Assembly: GCF_007858365.1 (NCBI RefSeq)
Contig: NZ_VFIO01000002.1
Span: 310,001 to 374,000, forward strand
Origin: Pseudomonas saxonica
Lineage (GTDB): Bacteria > Pseudomonadota > Gammaproteobacteria > Pseudomonadales > Pseudomonadaceae
Length of the DNA stretch: 64,000 bases
Direction: 5' to 3'
Part shown: one piece after another, positions 8,076 through 15,496 of the stretch
How positions within the stretch are numbered: position 1 is the first letter of the stretch
Layout of the letters: each line of letters starts with the position of its first letter
Notes under the pieces: generated by a model
Database searches by the model: none
Told to the model about the DNA's origin: nothing
What the model saw: only the letters and a program-made list of their open reading frames with translations
Made by a program: the position numbers and the translations under genes

Positions 8076-8357
8076 CAATGCCTGCGGGCGCGGTCTCTTT
8101 CCTTTGAAGGACGATTCCTAGAGAATCCTTTGGCCTTGCGCCTGCCTCTTTCGATCACTAGCCTTCGATGCGTCATCCCTCATGGGTGACCGGACGTGCA
8201 AGTTCGAGTCGAGTCAGGAACATGGAAATCACCGCCAAATATCCAGCTTTATGGCGGCTGTACGTGGGAGGTCTTCGCGCCTGCCGGGATTGCGTTCCTT
8301 TCGACCGGTCTTGCACACCCGCGTACAGCTGCCACCCTCTTTGTGTGCAAGCAAATG
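8076..8357 (+). ncRNA. structured leader RNA, copy 1 (upstream of the DUF6124-like gene)
   Basis: This 282-bp block is repeated at 8639-8902 with strongly conserved ends and a divergent middle. Stems: 8196-8202 with 8310-8316 (GTGCAAG/CTTGCAC); 8216-8221 with 8294-8299 (AGGAAC/GTTCCT); 8253-8264 with 8322-8333 (GGCGGCTGTACG/CGTACAGCTGCC), which crosses the first stem as a pseudoknot. 8311-8318 can instead pair with 8343-8350 (TTGCACAC/GTGTGCAA), so two folds exclude each other. The ATG at 8355 opens a six-codon ORF (M-A-S-A-L-N) just before the DUF6124-like gene. It resembles a cis-regulatory leader or a small RNA. I do not recognise a named family. Confidence 0.6.
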
Positions 8358-8391
8358 GCGTCAGCTCTTAACTAACGAAAGGAACTGAACC

Positions 8392-8574
8392 ATGACTCCC
8401 GCACCCGACTACGATCAAACCTTCGAACACACCCATGAACTGCTGCGGTGCGCCCTCGCGACCGCGTATGCATCGGCCGATAACCTGCAAGGGCTCAACC
8501 GCGACGTGGCGTTGGCTGTCGTGCATTTGATTGCTCAGGTGAAAGTGTCTGTGGATAAGTTGATGACCGGGTGA
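8392..8574 (+). CDS. small DUF6124/DUF3077-like protein
   Basis: A 60-aa protein preceded by AAAGGAAC 8 nt before the ATG. The C-terminal half (A-D-N-L-Q-G-L-N-R-D-V-A-L-A-V-V-H-L-I) resembles the small Pseudomonas proteins grouped as DUF3077/DUF6124, which have a helical tail with a D-N-L/D-x-D start. No catalytic motif or membrane segment is visible. It follows the structured RNA copy 1 directly, which suggests its expression depends on that leader. The function is unknown and the family call is from memory. Confidence 0.6.
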   Translation: MTPAPDYDQTFEHTHELLRCALATAYASADNLQGLNRDVALAVVHLIAQVKVSVDKLMTG

Positions 8575-8583
8575 TCCGCACGA

Positions 8584-8957
8584 CCCTCACCCTAGCCCTC
8601 TCCCGAAGGGAGAGGGGACTTGATCGGAGGCGCTGCGGCAATGCCTGCGGGCGCGGTCCCTTTCCTTTGCAGGACGATTCCTAGAGAATCCTTTGGCCTT
8701 GCGCCTGCCTCTTTCGATCACTAGCCTTCGATGCGTCATCCCCCATGGGTGACCGGACGTGCAAGTTCGAAGGATATAGCGCAGTAACGTCAGTCCGCCT
8801 TATGGCGGCTGTGCGGGGGAGACTTTCGAGTCTGCCGAGTTCTATATCCTCGGTCTTGCACACCCGCGTACAGCTGCCACCCTCTTTGTGTGCAAGCAAA
8901 TGTGCGCCACACCACGATCAAGTCCCCTCTCCCTCTGGGAGAGGGTTAGGGTGAGGG
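8584..8957. mobile_element. MITE-like element (repeat family B) enclosing a copy of the structured RNA
   Basis: The outer arms 8584-8625 and 8916-8957 are inverted copies (CCCTCACCCTAGCCCTCTCC... against ...GGTTAGGGTGAGGG), each with an internal small hairpin and ending in the palindromic GATC side. Between them lies RNA copy 2 (8639-8902). The same arms occur as a 108-bp element without cargo at 24367-24474. No transposase is present, so movement would need one supplied in trans. The right arm provides the stop codon of the LysR gene. Confidence 0.6.
8639..8902 (+). ncRNA. structured RNA, copy 2 (orphan)
   Basis: Copy of the 8076-8357 block. The corresponding stems are kept although the bases differ: 8759-8765 with 8855-8861 (identical), 8771-8778 with 8843-8850 (AGGATATA/TATATCCT instead of AGGAAC/GTTCCT), and 8804-8815 with 8867-8878 (GGCGGCTGTGCG/CGTACAGCTGCC, two G-U pairs). 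A hairpin AGACT-TTCG-AGTCT lies at 8820-8833. No DUF6124-like gene follows; the block ends inside the MITE-like element and faces the 3' end of the LysR gene. Confidence 0.55.
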
Positions 8958-9848
8958 CTGCAACGTCTTGCGCCGCAACAACTGCGCAAACGCACTCGCC
9001 ATCGGTGAGCTGGAGCCTCTGCGTTGCACTTGCCACACGGCCGTGTTCGCATCTGCATCCAGCAACGGCCGGTAAACCACCCCTTTGATGCGCATGTGCT
9101 GAAAAGACGCCGGCAACACCGACACGCCCAACCCCGCCGACACCAGACCAATAATGGTCATGGCCTCCCCCGCCTCCTGTGAAAAATGCGGACTGAACCC
9201 CGCTTGCCGCGCCAGGCTGAGTAATTGCGCGTACAAACCGCTGCCGTAGGTGCGCGGGAAGAATACAAAGGGTTCGTCCGCCAACGCCGCCAACTGCAAC
9301 CCCGCCTCACTGCCCTCAGCCAACGGGTGATCCGCCCGAATCACCGCCACCAATGGCTCACGGAACAACTCCACGGCCACCAACGAGTCGGGCAAGGCCA
9401 ACGGTCGCATGATGCCCACTTCGATGGACTCATCCACCAACCCTTCGGCCACGTCGCGGCTGCTCATTTCCTTGAGGTTCAGGTGCACCGCCGGGAAGGC
9501 CTGACGAAACGCAAAGATGGCCTGGGGAATGCTGGAGTTGAAGGGGGCCGACGAGGTGAAACCAATCTTCAGTTCACCCAATTCCCCCAACTGCGCCCGT
9601 CGCGCCACATCCGCGGCTTTGTCGACCTGAGCCAGCACCTGACGCGCCTCTTCCAGAAACAACCGCCCCGCTTCACTGAGCGCCACCCGTCGGTTGGTGC
9701 GGTCAAACAACCGCGCGCCCAACTCCTGCTCCAGGGCCTGTATTTGCTGGCTAAGCGGCGGTTGGGAAATGCCCAGCACCTGCGCAGCCCGGCCAAAGTG
9801 CAATTCTTCGGCCACCGCTATGAAGTAGCGTAAATGACGCAGTTCCAT
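8946..9848 (-). CDS. LysR-family transcriptional regulator
   Basis: A 300-aa protein from the M-E-L-R-H-L-R-Y-F start (an ATG two codons earlier, at 9854, is possible). The N-terminal winged helix-turn-helix is classical (H-F-G-R-A-A-Q-V-L-G-I-S-Q-P-P-L-S-Q-Q-I), followed by a two-lobed effector domain with G-E-L-K-I-G-F-T. It is divergent from an MFS transporter with a 121-bp shared control region and probably regulates it. The last codons (L-Q-P-S-P) and the TAA lie in the right arm of the MITE-like repeat, so the C-terminus was probably altered by its insertion. Confidence 0.9.
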   Translation of the reverse strand: MELRHLRYFIAVAEELHFGRAAQVLGISQPPLSQQIQALEQELGARLFDRTNRRVALSEAGRLFLEEARQVLAQVDKAADVARRAQLGELGELKIGFTSSAPFNSSIPQAIFAFRQAFPAVHLNLKEMSSRDVAEGLVDESIEVGIMRPLALPDSLVAVELFREPLVAVIRADHPLAEGSEAGLQLAALADEPFVFFPRTYGSGLYAQLLSLARQAGFSPHFSQEAGEAMTIIGLVSAGLGVSVLPASFQHMRIKGVVYRPLLDADANTAVWQVQRRGSSSPMASAFAQLLRRKTLQPSP

Positions 9849-9896
9849 GCACACCTCATTAAGTCGTTAAACCTATCAAACAGGTCGAATAATATA

Positions 9897-9924
9897 TTGG
9901 AAAGAATCGTTAGCCGCCTATATT
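9897..9924 (+). promoter_or_regulatory. putative sigma-70 promoter of the MFS gene
   Basis: TTGGAA (9897-9902), 16-bp spacer, TATATT (9919-9924), 45 bp before the GTG at 9970. A short inverted repeat ACCT/AGGT upstream (9871-9885) could be part of the LysR site. Confidence 0.4.
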
Positions 9925-9969
9925 CTTTTGTCATTGCCGTTCGGCTTTCCGCTTTTCCAGAGGTCCCCC

Positions 9970-11250
9970 GTGAAAACTGCTGTTGCTCCACTCGCCCACG
10001 AAATCCCGCCTGCGCCGCTGGATGATGTTGTCGCTCAATTAAATGATGTGTTTATCGAGAAAGGCACACCGATGTTTATGCGCACGGTGCTGGCGCTGTT
10101 CTCGGGCGGGTTTGCGACCTTTGCTTTGCTGTACTGCGTGCAACCGATGATGCCGATGCTGTCCCATGAGTACGGGATCAATGCGGCACAAAGCAGCCTG
10201 ATCCTGTCGGTGGCCACCGCCATGCTGGCCATTGGTTTGTTGATCACAGGGCCTATTTCAGATGCTTTCGGGCGCAAGCCGGTGATGGTTTTTGCGCTGT
10301 TTTCAGCCGGTCTATTTACGGTATTGAGTGCGCTGATGCCGAGCTGGGAAGGCGTATTGATCACTCGCGCGCTGGTGGGCTTGTCGCTGAGCGGGCTGGC
10401 GGCAGTGGCCATGACCTATTTGAGCGAAGAAATTCACCCGCAACACATCGGGCTGGCGATGGGTCTGTATATCGGCGGCAACGCCATTGGCGGCATGAGC
10501 GGGCGCCTGATCACCGGCGTGTTGATCGACTTTGTCAGCTGGCACACGGCAATGCTGGTGATTGGCGGGCTGGCGCTGGCGGCCGCACTGGTGTTTGTGA
10601 AAATCCTGCCGGAATCGCGCAATTTTCGCCCACGGGCCATGAACCCGCGCAGCCTGCTTGATGGCTTCACCATGCACTTTCGCGACGCTGGCCTGCCGTG
10701 GTTGTTTCTTGAAGCGTTCTTGCTGATGGGCAGCTTTGTGACGATGTTCAACTACATCGGTTATCGCCTGCTGGCTGACCCATACAACATGAATCAAGCC
10801 TTGGTGGGGATGCTCTCGATTGTCTATCTGTCAGGCATTTACAGCTCGGCAAAAATCGGTGCCCTGGCGGACAAGCTGGGCCGTCGCCGGGTGCTGTGGG
10901 CGGTGATTGTGCTGATGCTGGCCGGGGTTGCCCTGACGATGCTGACGCCCATCCCATTTGTGATCATCGGCATGCTGCTGTTCACCTTCGGTTTCTTCGG
11001 CGCCCACTCGGTAGCCAGCAGCTGGATCGGGCGCCGAGCCACCAAGGCCAAAGGCCAGGCATCGTCGCTGTACCTGTTCAGCTATTACGCCGGTTCGAGC
11101 ATTGCTGGCACGTTGGGCGGCGTGTTTTGGCACATCGGCGGCTGGAACGGCATCGGCCTGTTTATTGGCGCGTTGCTGGTGATTGCGCTGCTGGTGTCGC
11201 TGCATTTGGCCCGGCTGCCGGTACTGCCGGGCAATGCCAAAAAAGCGTGA
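9970..11250 (+). CDS. MFS transporter (YnfM/arabinose-efflux type)
   Basis: A 426-aa major facilitator protein with about 12 membrane helices. The loop 2-3 signature is visible as G-P-I-S-D-A-F-G-R-K-P and a second copy as G-A-L-A-D-K-L-G-R-R-R. The GTG at 9970 was chosen because AGAGGT lies just upstream and the sequence before it has no membrane or conserved character; the frame is open back to 9928. It is divergent from a LysR gene, a common arrangement for inducible exporters. The substrate is unknown. It ends 9 bp before the convergent gspM gene. Confidence 0.85.
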   Translation: MKTAVAPLAHEIPPAPLDDVVAQLNDVFIEKGTPMFMRTVLALFSGGFATFALLYCVQPMMPMLSHEYGINAAQSSLILSVATAMLAIGLLITGPISDAFGRKPVMVFALFSAGLFTVLSALMPSWEGVLITRALVGLSLSGLAAVAMTYLSEEIHPQHIGLAMGLYIGGNAIGGMSGRLITGVLIDFVSWHTAMLVIGGLALAAALVFVKILPESRNFRPRAMNPRSLLDGFTMHFRDAGLPWLFLEAFLLMGSFVTMFNYIGYRLLADPYNMNQALVGMLSIVYLSGIYSSAKIGALADKLGRRRVLWAVIVLMLAGVALTMLTPIPFVIIGMLLFTFGFFGAHSVASSWIGRRATKAKGQASSLYLFSYYAGSSIAGTLGGVFWHIGGWNGIGLFIGALLVIALLVSLHLARLPVLPGNAKKA

Positions 11251-11259
11251 CCCCAAGCA

Positions 11260-11709
11260 CTATTCCGGGTTGTTGATCAGCAGTTGAGCCTGCAAGCCTG
11301 AGTCTTGTTTTTCCAGACTCAGGTTTTCAAATTGAGCCCCTTCTTGTTCGATGCGATGCAACCAGCCCAGCACCGTGGTGGCATCGCCATTCAAGCCAAT
11401 ACGTATGCCTGCGGCATCGACGTCGAATTGCTGCACGTTCAACCCCGAACGGGCTGCACTTTCACTCAGGCGCGTGCTCAACGGTTGATCAAACACTTTG
11501 GCGGCCAGCGTCGGGCGGGCCTGCTGAACGTCAGCCGCTTGCGCAAGGTGTTTGAGGTAGAGCGCCTCAGCCGTTGCCAGTCGTTGCCGTGCCGGTAACC
11601 ACAGCCCATAAACACTCACGACAATCAGCAAAAAAACAGCCAGGACTGCGCACAATTGACGGTCACGTCGTGGCAGTTGCAGCCAGCGTTCACGCAGGCG
11701 AGCCTTCAT
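11260..11709 (-). CDS. gspM: type II secretion protein GspM
   Basis: A 149-aa inner-membrane protein: a short basic cytoplasmic start, one membrane segment (A-V-L-A-V-F-L-L-I-V-V-S-V-Y-G-L, residues 22-37), then a coiled-coil and ferredoxin-like periplasmic domain. It is the last gene of the gsp operon and its ATG overlaps the gspL stop. GspM partners GspL in the assembly platform. GspM sequences diverge strongly, so the call rests on topology, size and place in the operon. Confidence 0.8.
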   Translation of the reverse strand: MKARLRERWLQLPRRDRQLCAVLAVFLLIVVSVYGLWLPARQRLATAEALYLKHLAQAADVQQARPTLAAKVFDQPLSTRLSESAARSGLNVQQFDVDAAGIRIGLNGDATTVLGWLHRIEQEGAQFENLSLEKQDSGLQAQLLINNPE

Positions 11710-12797
11710 GATTCATCCCTCACGGTGACAATGGCCTGAACACGGCCGCCCTGCTGACTGGCGTTACCCACGGTGACCGGTATGCCACTTTGCACACCGC
11801 GTTCACGCAAGTGTTCGAGCTGGGCAAAGCTGCTGGCGGTGATGTTCAGTACCCAGCCGATATTCGCTCGCCACTCCATGCGTTGCACTTCGACAGAGCT
11901 GGCGCCCAGCACCTGTTCGGTCAATTGCAGCAGTCGGACCATGTGGCCGTTGCGAGCAGGAGCGCCCTGTTGTTGCAATGCCTTGAGTTGCGCAGATAAG
12001 TCGACGATGCGGGTTTGCTCCGGATACAGGGTTTTGAATCGCGCTTCACTCAGGGCATACACACGAGCGGCTTCGTCTTCAAGCACGCTGCTGCGCAGAT
12101 GGGTAAACCCCAGTGCGAAGGCAAACGTAAGCAGTAACGCCGCACTGCATCGTCGCCACGGCCAACCTTGAGAACGACGTGCAAACTCGCCCTGCAGCAG
12201 GTTGATGGCCTCTTTGGGCGGTACGTTCCAGTCGATGGCACGCTCAGTCAGAGGTGTCTGCAAGCGAGCCGCCACGAGATCGAGTGCCGGCCCCGACAAC
12301 GCCAGCCGGGCTTCCAGGGCCCCGCCGACAATCCAGCGCCCACCCCACTCGGCCTTGCACGCAGCCTCTGCGGGCAGCAGGTCAGCGTCCACTTGCACAC
12401 TGACGATGTTGAAACCGCGCTGACGCAACAGCTCCAGCAATTCCTTGAAGCGCTGTTTGTGAGTAATCATCAAGGGATACCGACGCTGGGCATCCATTGG
12501 CCCTACGGCAATATGCAATTCATCAAGATCGTCAGCCAGTTGGTCTTCTACAGCGAAGGCCAGCGCTTGTGCGCCGGGCCGGCGCTTATTGGGCCAAGGC
12601 TCTGTGAGCAACCAGCTGCACCGTTCCATCGGCAGAATCAGGTTGACCTGACGGTCTTTCAATCGGGCCGCTGCTTCATTTAAAGAAGTACTTTCTATGG
12701 CTGCCGGGTCGTGCCAGACAGACACGCAAGCCGTATCGACGTCTGTTTCAGCCCCCTCGGCAACGCAGTGGGCGGTGAGATAAAGCCAGCTATTCAT
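11706..12797 (-). CDS. gspL: type II secretion protein GspL
   Basis: A 363-aa protein starting M-N-S-W-L-Y-L-T at 12797, 8 bp inside gspK. An upstream extension to 12917 reads gspK in another frame and is not used. The N-terminal two-thirds is the actin-like cytoplasmic domain that holds the GspE ATPase. A single membrane segment (C-S-A-A-L-L-L-T-F-A-F-A-L-G-F, about residue 235) is followed by a periplasmic ferredoxin-like domain. It links ATP hydrolysis by GspE to pseudopilus assembly. Confidence 0.85.
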   Translation of the reverse strand: MNSWLYLTAHCVAEGAETDVDTACVSVWHDPAAIESTSLNEAAARLKDRQVNLILPMERCSWLLTEPWPNKRRPGAQALAFAVEDQLADDLDELHIAVGPMDAQRRYPLMITHKQRFKELLELLRQRGFNIVSVQVDADLLPAEAACKAEWGGRWIVGGALEARLALSGPALDLVAARLQTPLTERAIDWNVPPKEAINLLQGEFARRSQGWPWRRCSAALLLTFAFALGFTHLRSSVLEDEAARVYALSEARFKTLYPEQTRIVDLSAQLKALQQQGAPARNGHMVRLLQLTEQVLGASSVEVQRMEWRANIGWVLNITASSFAQLEHLRERGVQSGIPVTVGNASQQGGRVQAIVTVRDES

Positions 12798-13650
12798 CAA
12801 GGGATTCGCTGTGTTTGGGCGCCAACAAGCGCCGCTGCAAGAGGTGCCACTTATCGGTTTTGAGGTCGCGGGCCACATCGCTTTCAAGACGTAAGCGGCT
12901 TTGGCCCAGGCGCGCATGAGTGGTGATGCGAAACCAGCGGCTGGTGGTGCCCAAGCCTGTGGCCTGAACGCCCAGTCCGATCAGCGCCGGGGTGAAGGTG
13001 AAGTCCTGAACGCTGGCATGGCCTTGCAAGGGGCGCTCAGCGAATAATTGATTAGCCACGTGCGGCGTGACCCCTTCCAGCGTGGCGAGCACGGTGGCAG
13101 ACGCGGTGTTGATATTGAGGGCCGCCTCCTTGGGCAACAGCACAACCCACGGCTGCAAGGTCTTGAGCCACGGGCCGTCAATGCCGGGCACTTGGCGCAA
13201 TTGGCTGATGTCGCTCAGGTTTAAGCCTTGCAATGCGCTGGCCTCAACCTCTGAGAGCTTGAGCAGTGCTTGCAGACGGTTCCAGCGTTGCGCCAGCACT
13301 TTGTCGGCCGGGCCTTTGGCGAGTAAGGCGGTGATGTTGAAACGGGCGGCCAGGTCTTCGATTTCAACCTCAATCCGGCCGTTGTCGATATTCAATTGAG
13401 GCTGAGCGTTGGCCCAGACTTGTCCTGCCGCGACGCTGGTCGCCGGGTCGCGCAGTTGGGTCTTGAGGTGCTCAAGCGCCCAGGTTTCCCCGGCAAACGC
13501 CAGCTTTCGAAGCTGTAACTGGTGAATCTGCTGGGCGCTGCTGTGCAGCGCCAGACGGTGGCTGCGCAACATACCCGCAGTGACCAGCAGGGCCAGGCTC
13601 ATGACCAATAATACGGTTATCAGGGCAATGCCTTGCTGGTTGCGCCGCAT
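12790..13650 (-). CDS. gspK: type II secretion minor pseudopilin GspK
   Basis: A 286-aa prepilin-like protein with a short basic leader, then Q-G-I-A-L-I-T-V-L-L-V. As in known GspK proteins the usual Glu at +5 is missing. The large periplasmic alpha domain (N-I-N-T-A-S-A-T-V-L with helix-hairpin-helix character) is typical of GspK. It caps the pseudopilus tip with GspI and GspJ. It overlaps gspJ by 1 bp and gspL by 8 bp. Confidence 0.9.
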   Translation of the reverse strand: MRRNQQGIALITVLLVMSLALLVTAGMLRSHRLALHSSAQQIHQLQLRKLAFAGETWALEHLKTQLRDPATSVAAGQVWANAQPQLNIDNGRIEVEIEDLAARFNITALLAKGPADKVLAQRWNRLQALLKLSEVEASALQGLNLSDISQLRQVPGIDGPWLKTLQPWVVLLPKEAALNINTASATVLATLEGVTPHVANQLFAERPLQGHASVQDFTFTPALIGLGVQATGLGTTSRWFRITTHARLGQSRLRLESDVARDLKTDKWHLLQRRLLAPKHSESLDE

Positions 13651-14210
13651 TACTCGCCCTCCGGCAGTAACAGCACCCGGCGAATACCCTCGAAGCGTCC
13701 AACCGAGAGCTGCAATTCAAGCGCTTTGGGCCCGTCAACGGAGGCGTCTTTACGGGTCGGCCACTGCTGGCGCCAGCCGTTTTTACTGTCGTACAGCCGC
13801 CAGCGAACACTGCGTACATCGCTGAGCAGCTTTTGCTGTTGCAGCGCTCCCCCTTCCAGCCCACGGCTATGGCGCCACAGCACGCCATTTTCCAATTGAT
13901 AGCTGACGTCCTGCAATTCACTGCGTGGCTGGCCCAACGGATTACGCCAGTTGGCCCGGCGCAGGGAGAGTTGATTGGCAGACAGGGTCAGACCCGTTTT
14001 TTTGGCCGAGGTTTGCACCTGCAGCACATCGCGCTCAATCAGCGCGACGGCACGTTGCACGCTGCGCAGGGCCTGCTGATGCTCAGTGCTGCTGCGCTCG
14101 GCGCGCACCACGCTGTCAAACAGGCGCCAACAGCCGATGCCCAGCAAAGCGAAGATGGCAATGGCGATCACCAGTTCAAGCAAGGTAAAACCGGCCTGAG
14201 ATTTAGTCAT
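13650..14210 (-). CDS. gspJ: type II secretion minor pseudopilin GspJ
   Basis: A 186-aa protein with type IV prepilin leader K-S-Q-A-G followed by F-T-L-L-E-L-V-I-A-I-A-I-F; Glu5 is present. The size and the C-terminal beta-rich domain fit GspJ, which joins GspI and GspK at the pseudopilus tip. It is processed by a prepilin peptidase that is not encoded in the window. It overlaps gspI by 8 bp and gspK by 1 bp. Confidence 0.9.
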   Translation of the reverse strand: MTKSQAGFTLLELVIAIAIFALLGIGCWRLFDSVVRAERSSTEHQQALRSVQRAVALIERDVLQVQTSAKKTGLTLSANQLSLRRANWRNPLGQPRSELQDVSYQLENGVLWRHSRGLEGGALQQQKLLSDVRSVRWRLYDSKNGWRQQWPTRKDASVDGPKALELQLSVGRFEGIRRVLLLPEGE

Positions 14211-14571
14211 GCTTGATGGCCAGCCAGTGGGTCACAGACTGCAAAGCCTCATCGCTGCCTGCCGGGCTGACGTCCAGCTCGACCCGCAGCAAACCGGTAC
14301 CGGGCTCGGACACAATGCGCTGGTGCACGCGCCAGTCACGCTGCGCGTAGGTCACATTAAGGGTGCGTTGCCCTGTGACCAACGGCGCGCTCTGCAGCTC
14401 AAGTTCACCCAGATGATTGTCGGCCAGCCATGCGGCCAATAGCCGGGCCTCAACACGCGCACTTTGCCCCAGCACATACTGACTGGCCGACATGACAGCC
14501 GCAGCCAGCGTGGCAAAGATCGCCAGAGCAATCATGATTTCCAATAAGGTAAAGCCCTTTTCAGCCTTCAT
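14203..14571 (-). CDS. gspI: type II secretion minor pseudopilin GspI
   Basis: A 122-aa protein starting M-K-A-E-K-G with cleavage before F-T-L-L-E-I-M-I-A-L-A-I-F. The ATG at 14571 lies 11 bp inside gspH; a longer reading to 14682 would place 37 residues before the leader and is rejected. The W-L-A-D-N-H-L-G-E-L-E-L segment is characteristic of GspI. It nucleates the tip complex with GspJ and GspK. Confidence 0.9.
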   Translation of the reverse strand: MKAEKGFTLLEIMIALAIFATLAAAVMSASQYVLGQSARVEARLLAAWLADNHLGELELQSAPLVTGQRTLNVTYAQRDWRVHQRIVSEPGTGLLRVELDVSPAGSDEALQSVTHWLAIKHD

Positions 14572-15049
14572 TGGCTGGCTCAGGTATTTCAATTTCAGGG
14601 TCACCGATGCCATCGCTGACAATGCTGCGCCAGCGCCGGGGCGGGCTGTCGAAGTGCAGACTGAAGGCGGTGCTTTCATCACTGCTCAACCACAACAATT
14701 GCGGCATGTCGGCCAAGGGCACGAGAGGCTGGGTCTGGCCGTCCAGGGTTAAGTTCAGCACCAGACCGAACGGCAGTGACACTCGCGTGTCGACCGCCTC
14801 CCAGCGATTGAGCTCAAAGCGCATCAATTGGTAAGCCCCCGGTTCTAGCCGCAGGCCATATTCCTGGCCATCAAGCACGGCCTTCTCGCGCAGCCCGTGC
14901 ATCAAGCTCTGTAATACATCCGCTTCTTGACGGGCATTGCGGGCGTTGTTGTCGCCCAGGTTGATATGCACCATCGAGGCCAGTACGCCGATCAGCACAA
15001 TGACCACCATCAGTTCGACCAAGGTAAAACCCGACGATGCCTGCCGCAT
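14561..15049 (-). CDS. gspH: type II secretion minor pseudopilin GspH
   Basis: A 162-aa protein with prepilin leader M-R-Q-A-S-S-G followed by F-T-L-V-E-L-M-V-V-I-V-L-I-G-V-L; Glu5 is present. The size and the order after gspG fit GspH, the minor pseudopilin connecting the tip to the GspG shaft. It begins 6 bp after gspG and overlaps gspI by 11 bp. Confidence 0.9.
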   Translation of the reverse strand: MRQASSGFTLVELMVVIVLIGVLASMVHINLGDNNARNARQEADVLQSLMHGLREKAVLDGQEYGLRLEPGAYQLMRFELNRWEAVDTRVSLPFGLVLNLTLDGQTQPLVPLADMPQLLWLSSDESTAFSLHFDSPPRRWRSIVSDGIGDPEIEIPEPANEG

Positions 15050-15055
15050 GCCCTT

Positions 15056-15493
15056 TTACTCCCAGTTACCGATATCAGCGGCATGTGCTTCGCCACCGGG
15101 TACGCCATCGGAACCCAAGGAAAACAGGTCATAGCTCGCGGAGTGAGTGCCAGGGTTCAGGTATTGATAAGGCATGCCCCACGGGTCTTTCGGCATGCTT
15201 TTGAGATAGCCCTGGGGGTTCCAGTTTTTAGCCACCGGTGTGCCCGACGGTTGCTTTATCAGCGCTTCGAGGCCCTGCTGGGTCGAGGGGTAGCTGAAGG
15301 TGTCGAGGCGGTACATCTCAAGGGCGGTTGAGATGGCCTGAATATCAGTCTTCGCCGCCGTCACTTTGGCTTGGTCGGGGCGGCTCATGAACTGCGGAAC
15401 AACAATGGCGCCGAGGACGCCAATAATCACCACGACCACCATGATTTCGATCAGCGTAAAACCGCGTTGGGCGTATTTTGCAGAGGTTTTCAT
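15056..15493 (-). CDS. gspG: type II secretion major pseudopilin GspG
   Basis: A 145-aa protein with leader ending Q-R-G and mature start F-T-L-I-E-I-M-V-V-V-V-I-I-G-V-L-G. The P-K-D-P-W-G motif and the Y-D-L-F-S-L-G-S-D-G calcium-site loop identify GspG. It polymerises into the pseudopilus that pushes substrates through GspD. It lies 3 bp after gspF. Confidence 0.95.
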   Translation of the reverse strand: MKTSAKYAQRGFTLIEIMVVVVIIGVLGAIVVPQFMSRPDQAKVTAAKTDIQAISTALEMYRLDTFSYPSTQQGLEALIKQPSGTPVAKNWNPQGYLKSMPKDPWGMPYQYLNPGTHSASYDLFSLGSDGVPGGEAHAADIGNWE

Positions 15494-15496
15494 CGG

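Noticed and set aside
7852-8121. 89-codon ORF antisense to the toxin start and RNA block, considered as antitoxin
   Set aside because: It is on the opposite strand, overlaps the toxin's 5' half and the RNA repeat, and has no antitoxin-like features.
8196-8215. GTTCGAGTC resembling a tRNA T-loop
   Set aside because: No cloverleaf, acceptor stem or CCA context around it; it belongs to the repeated structured RNA.
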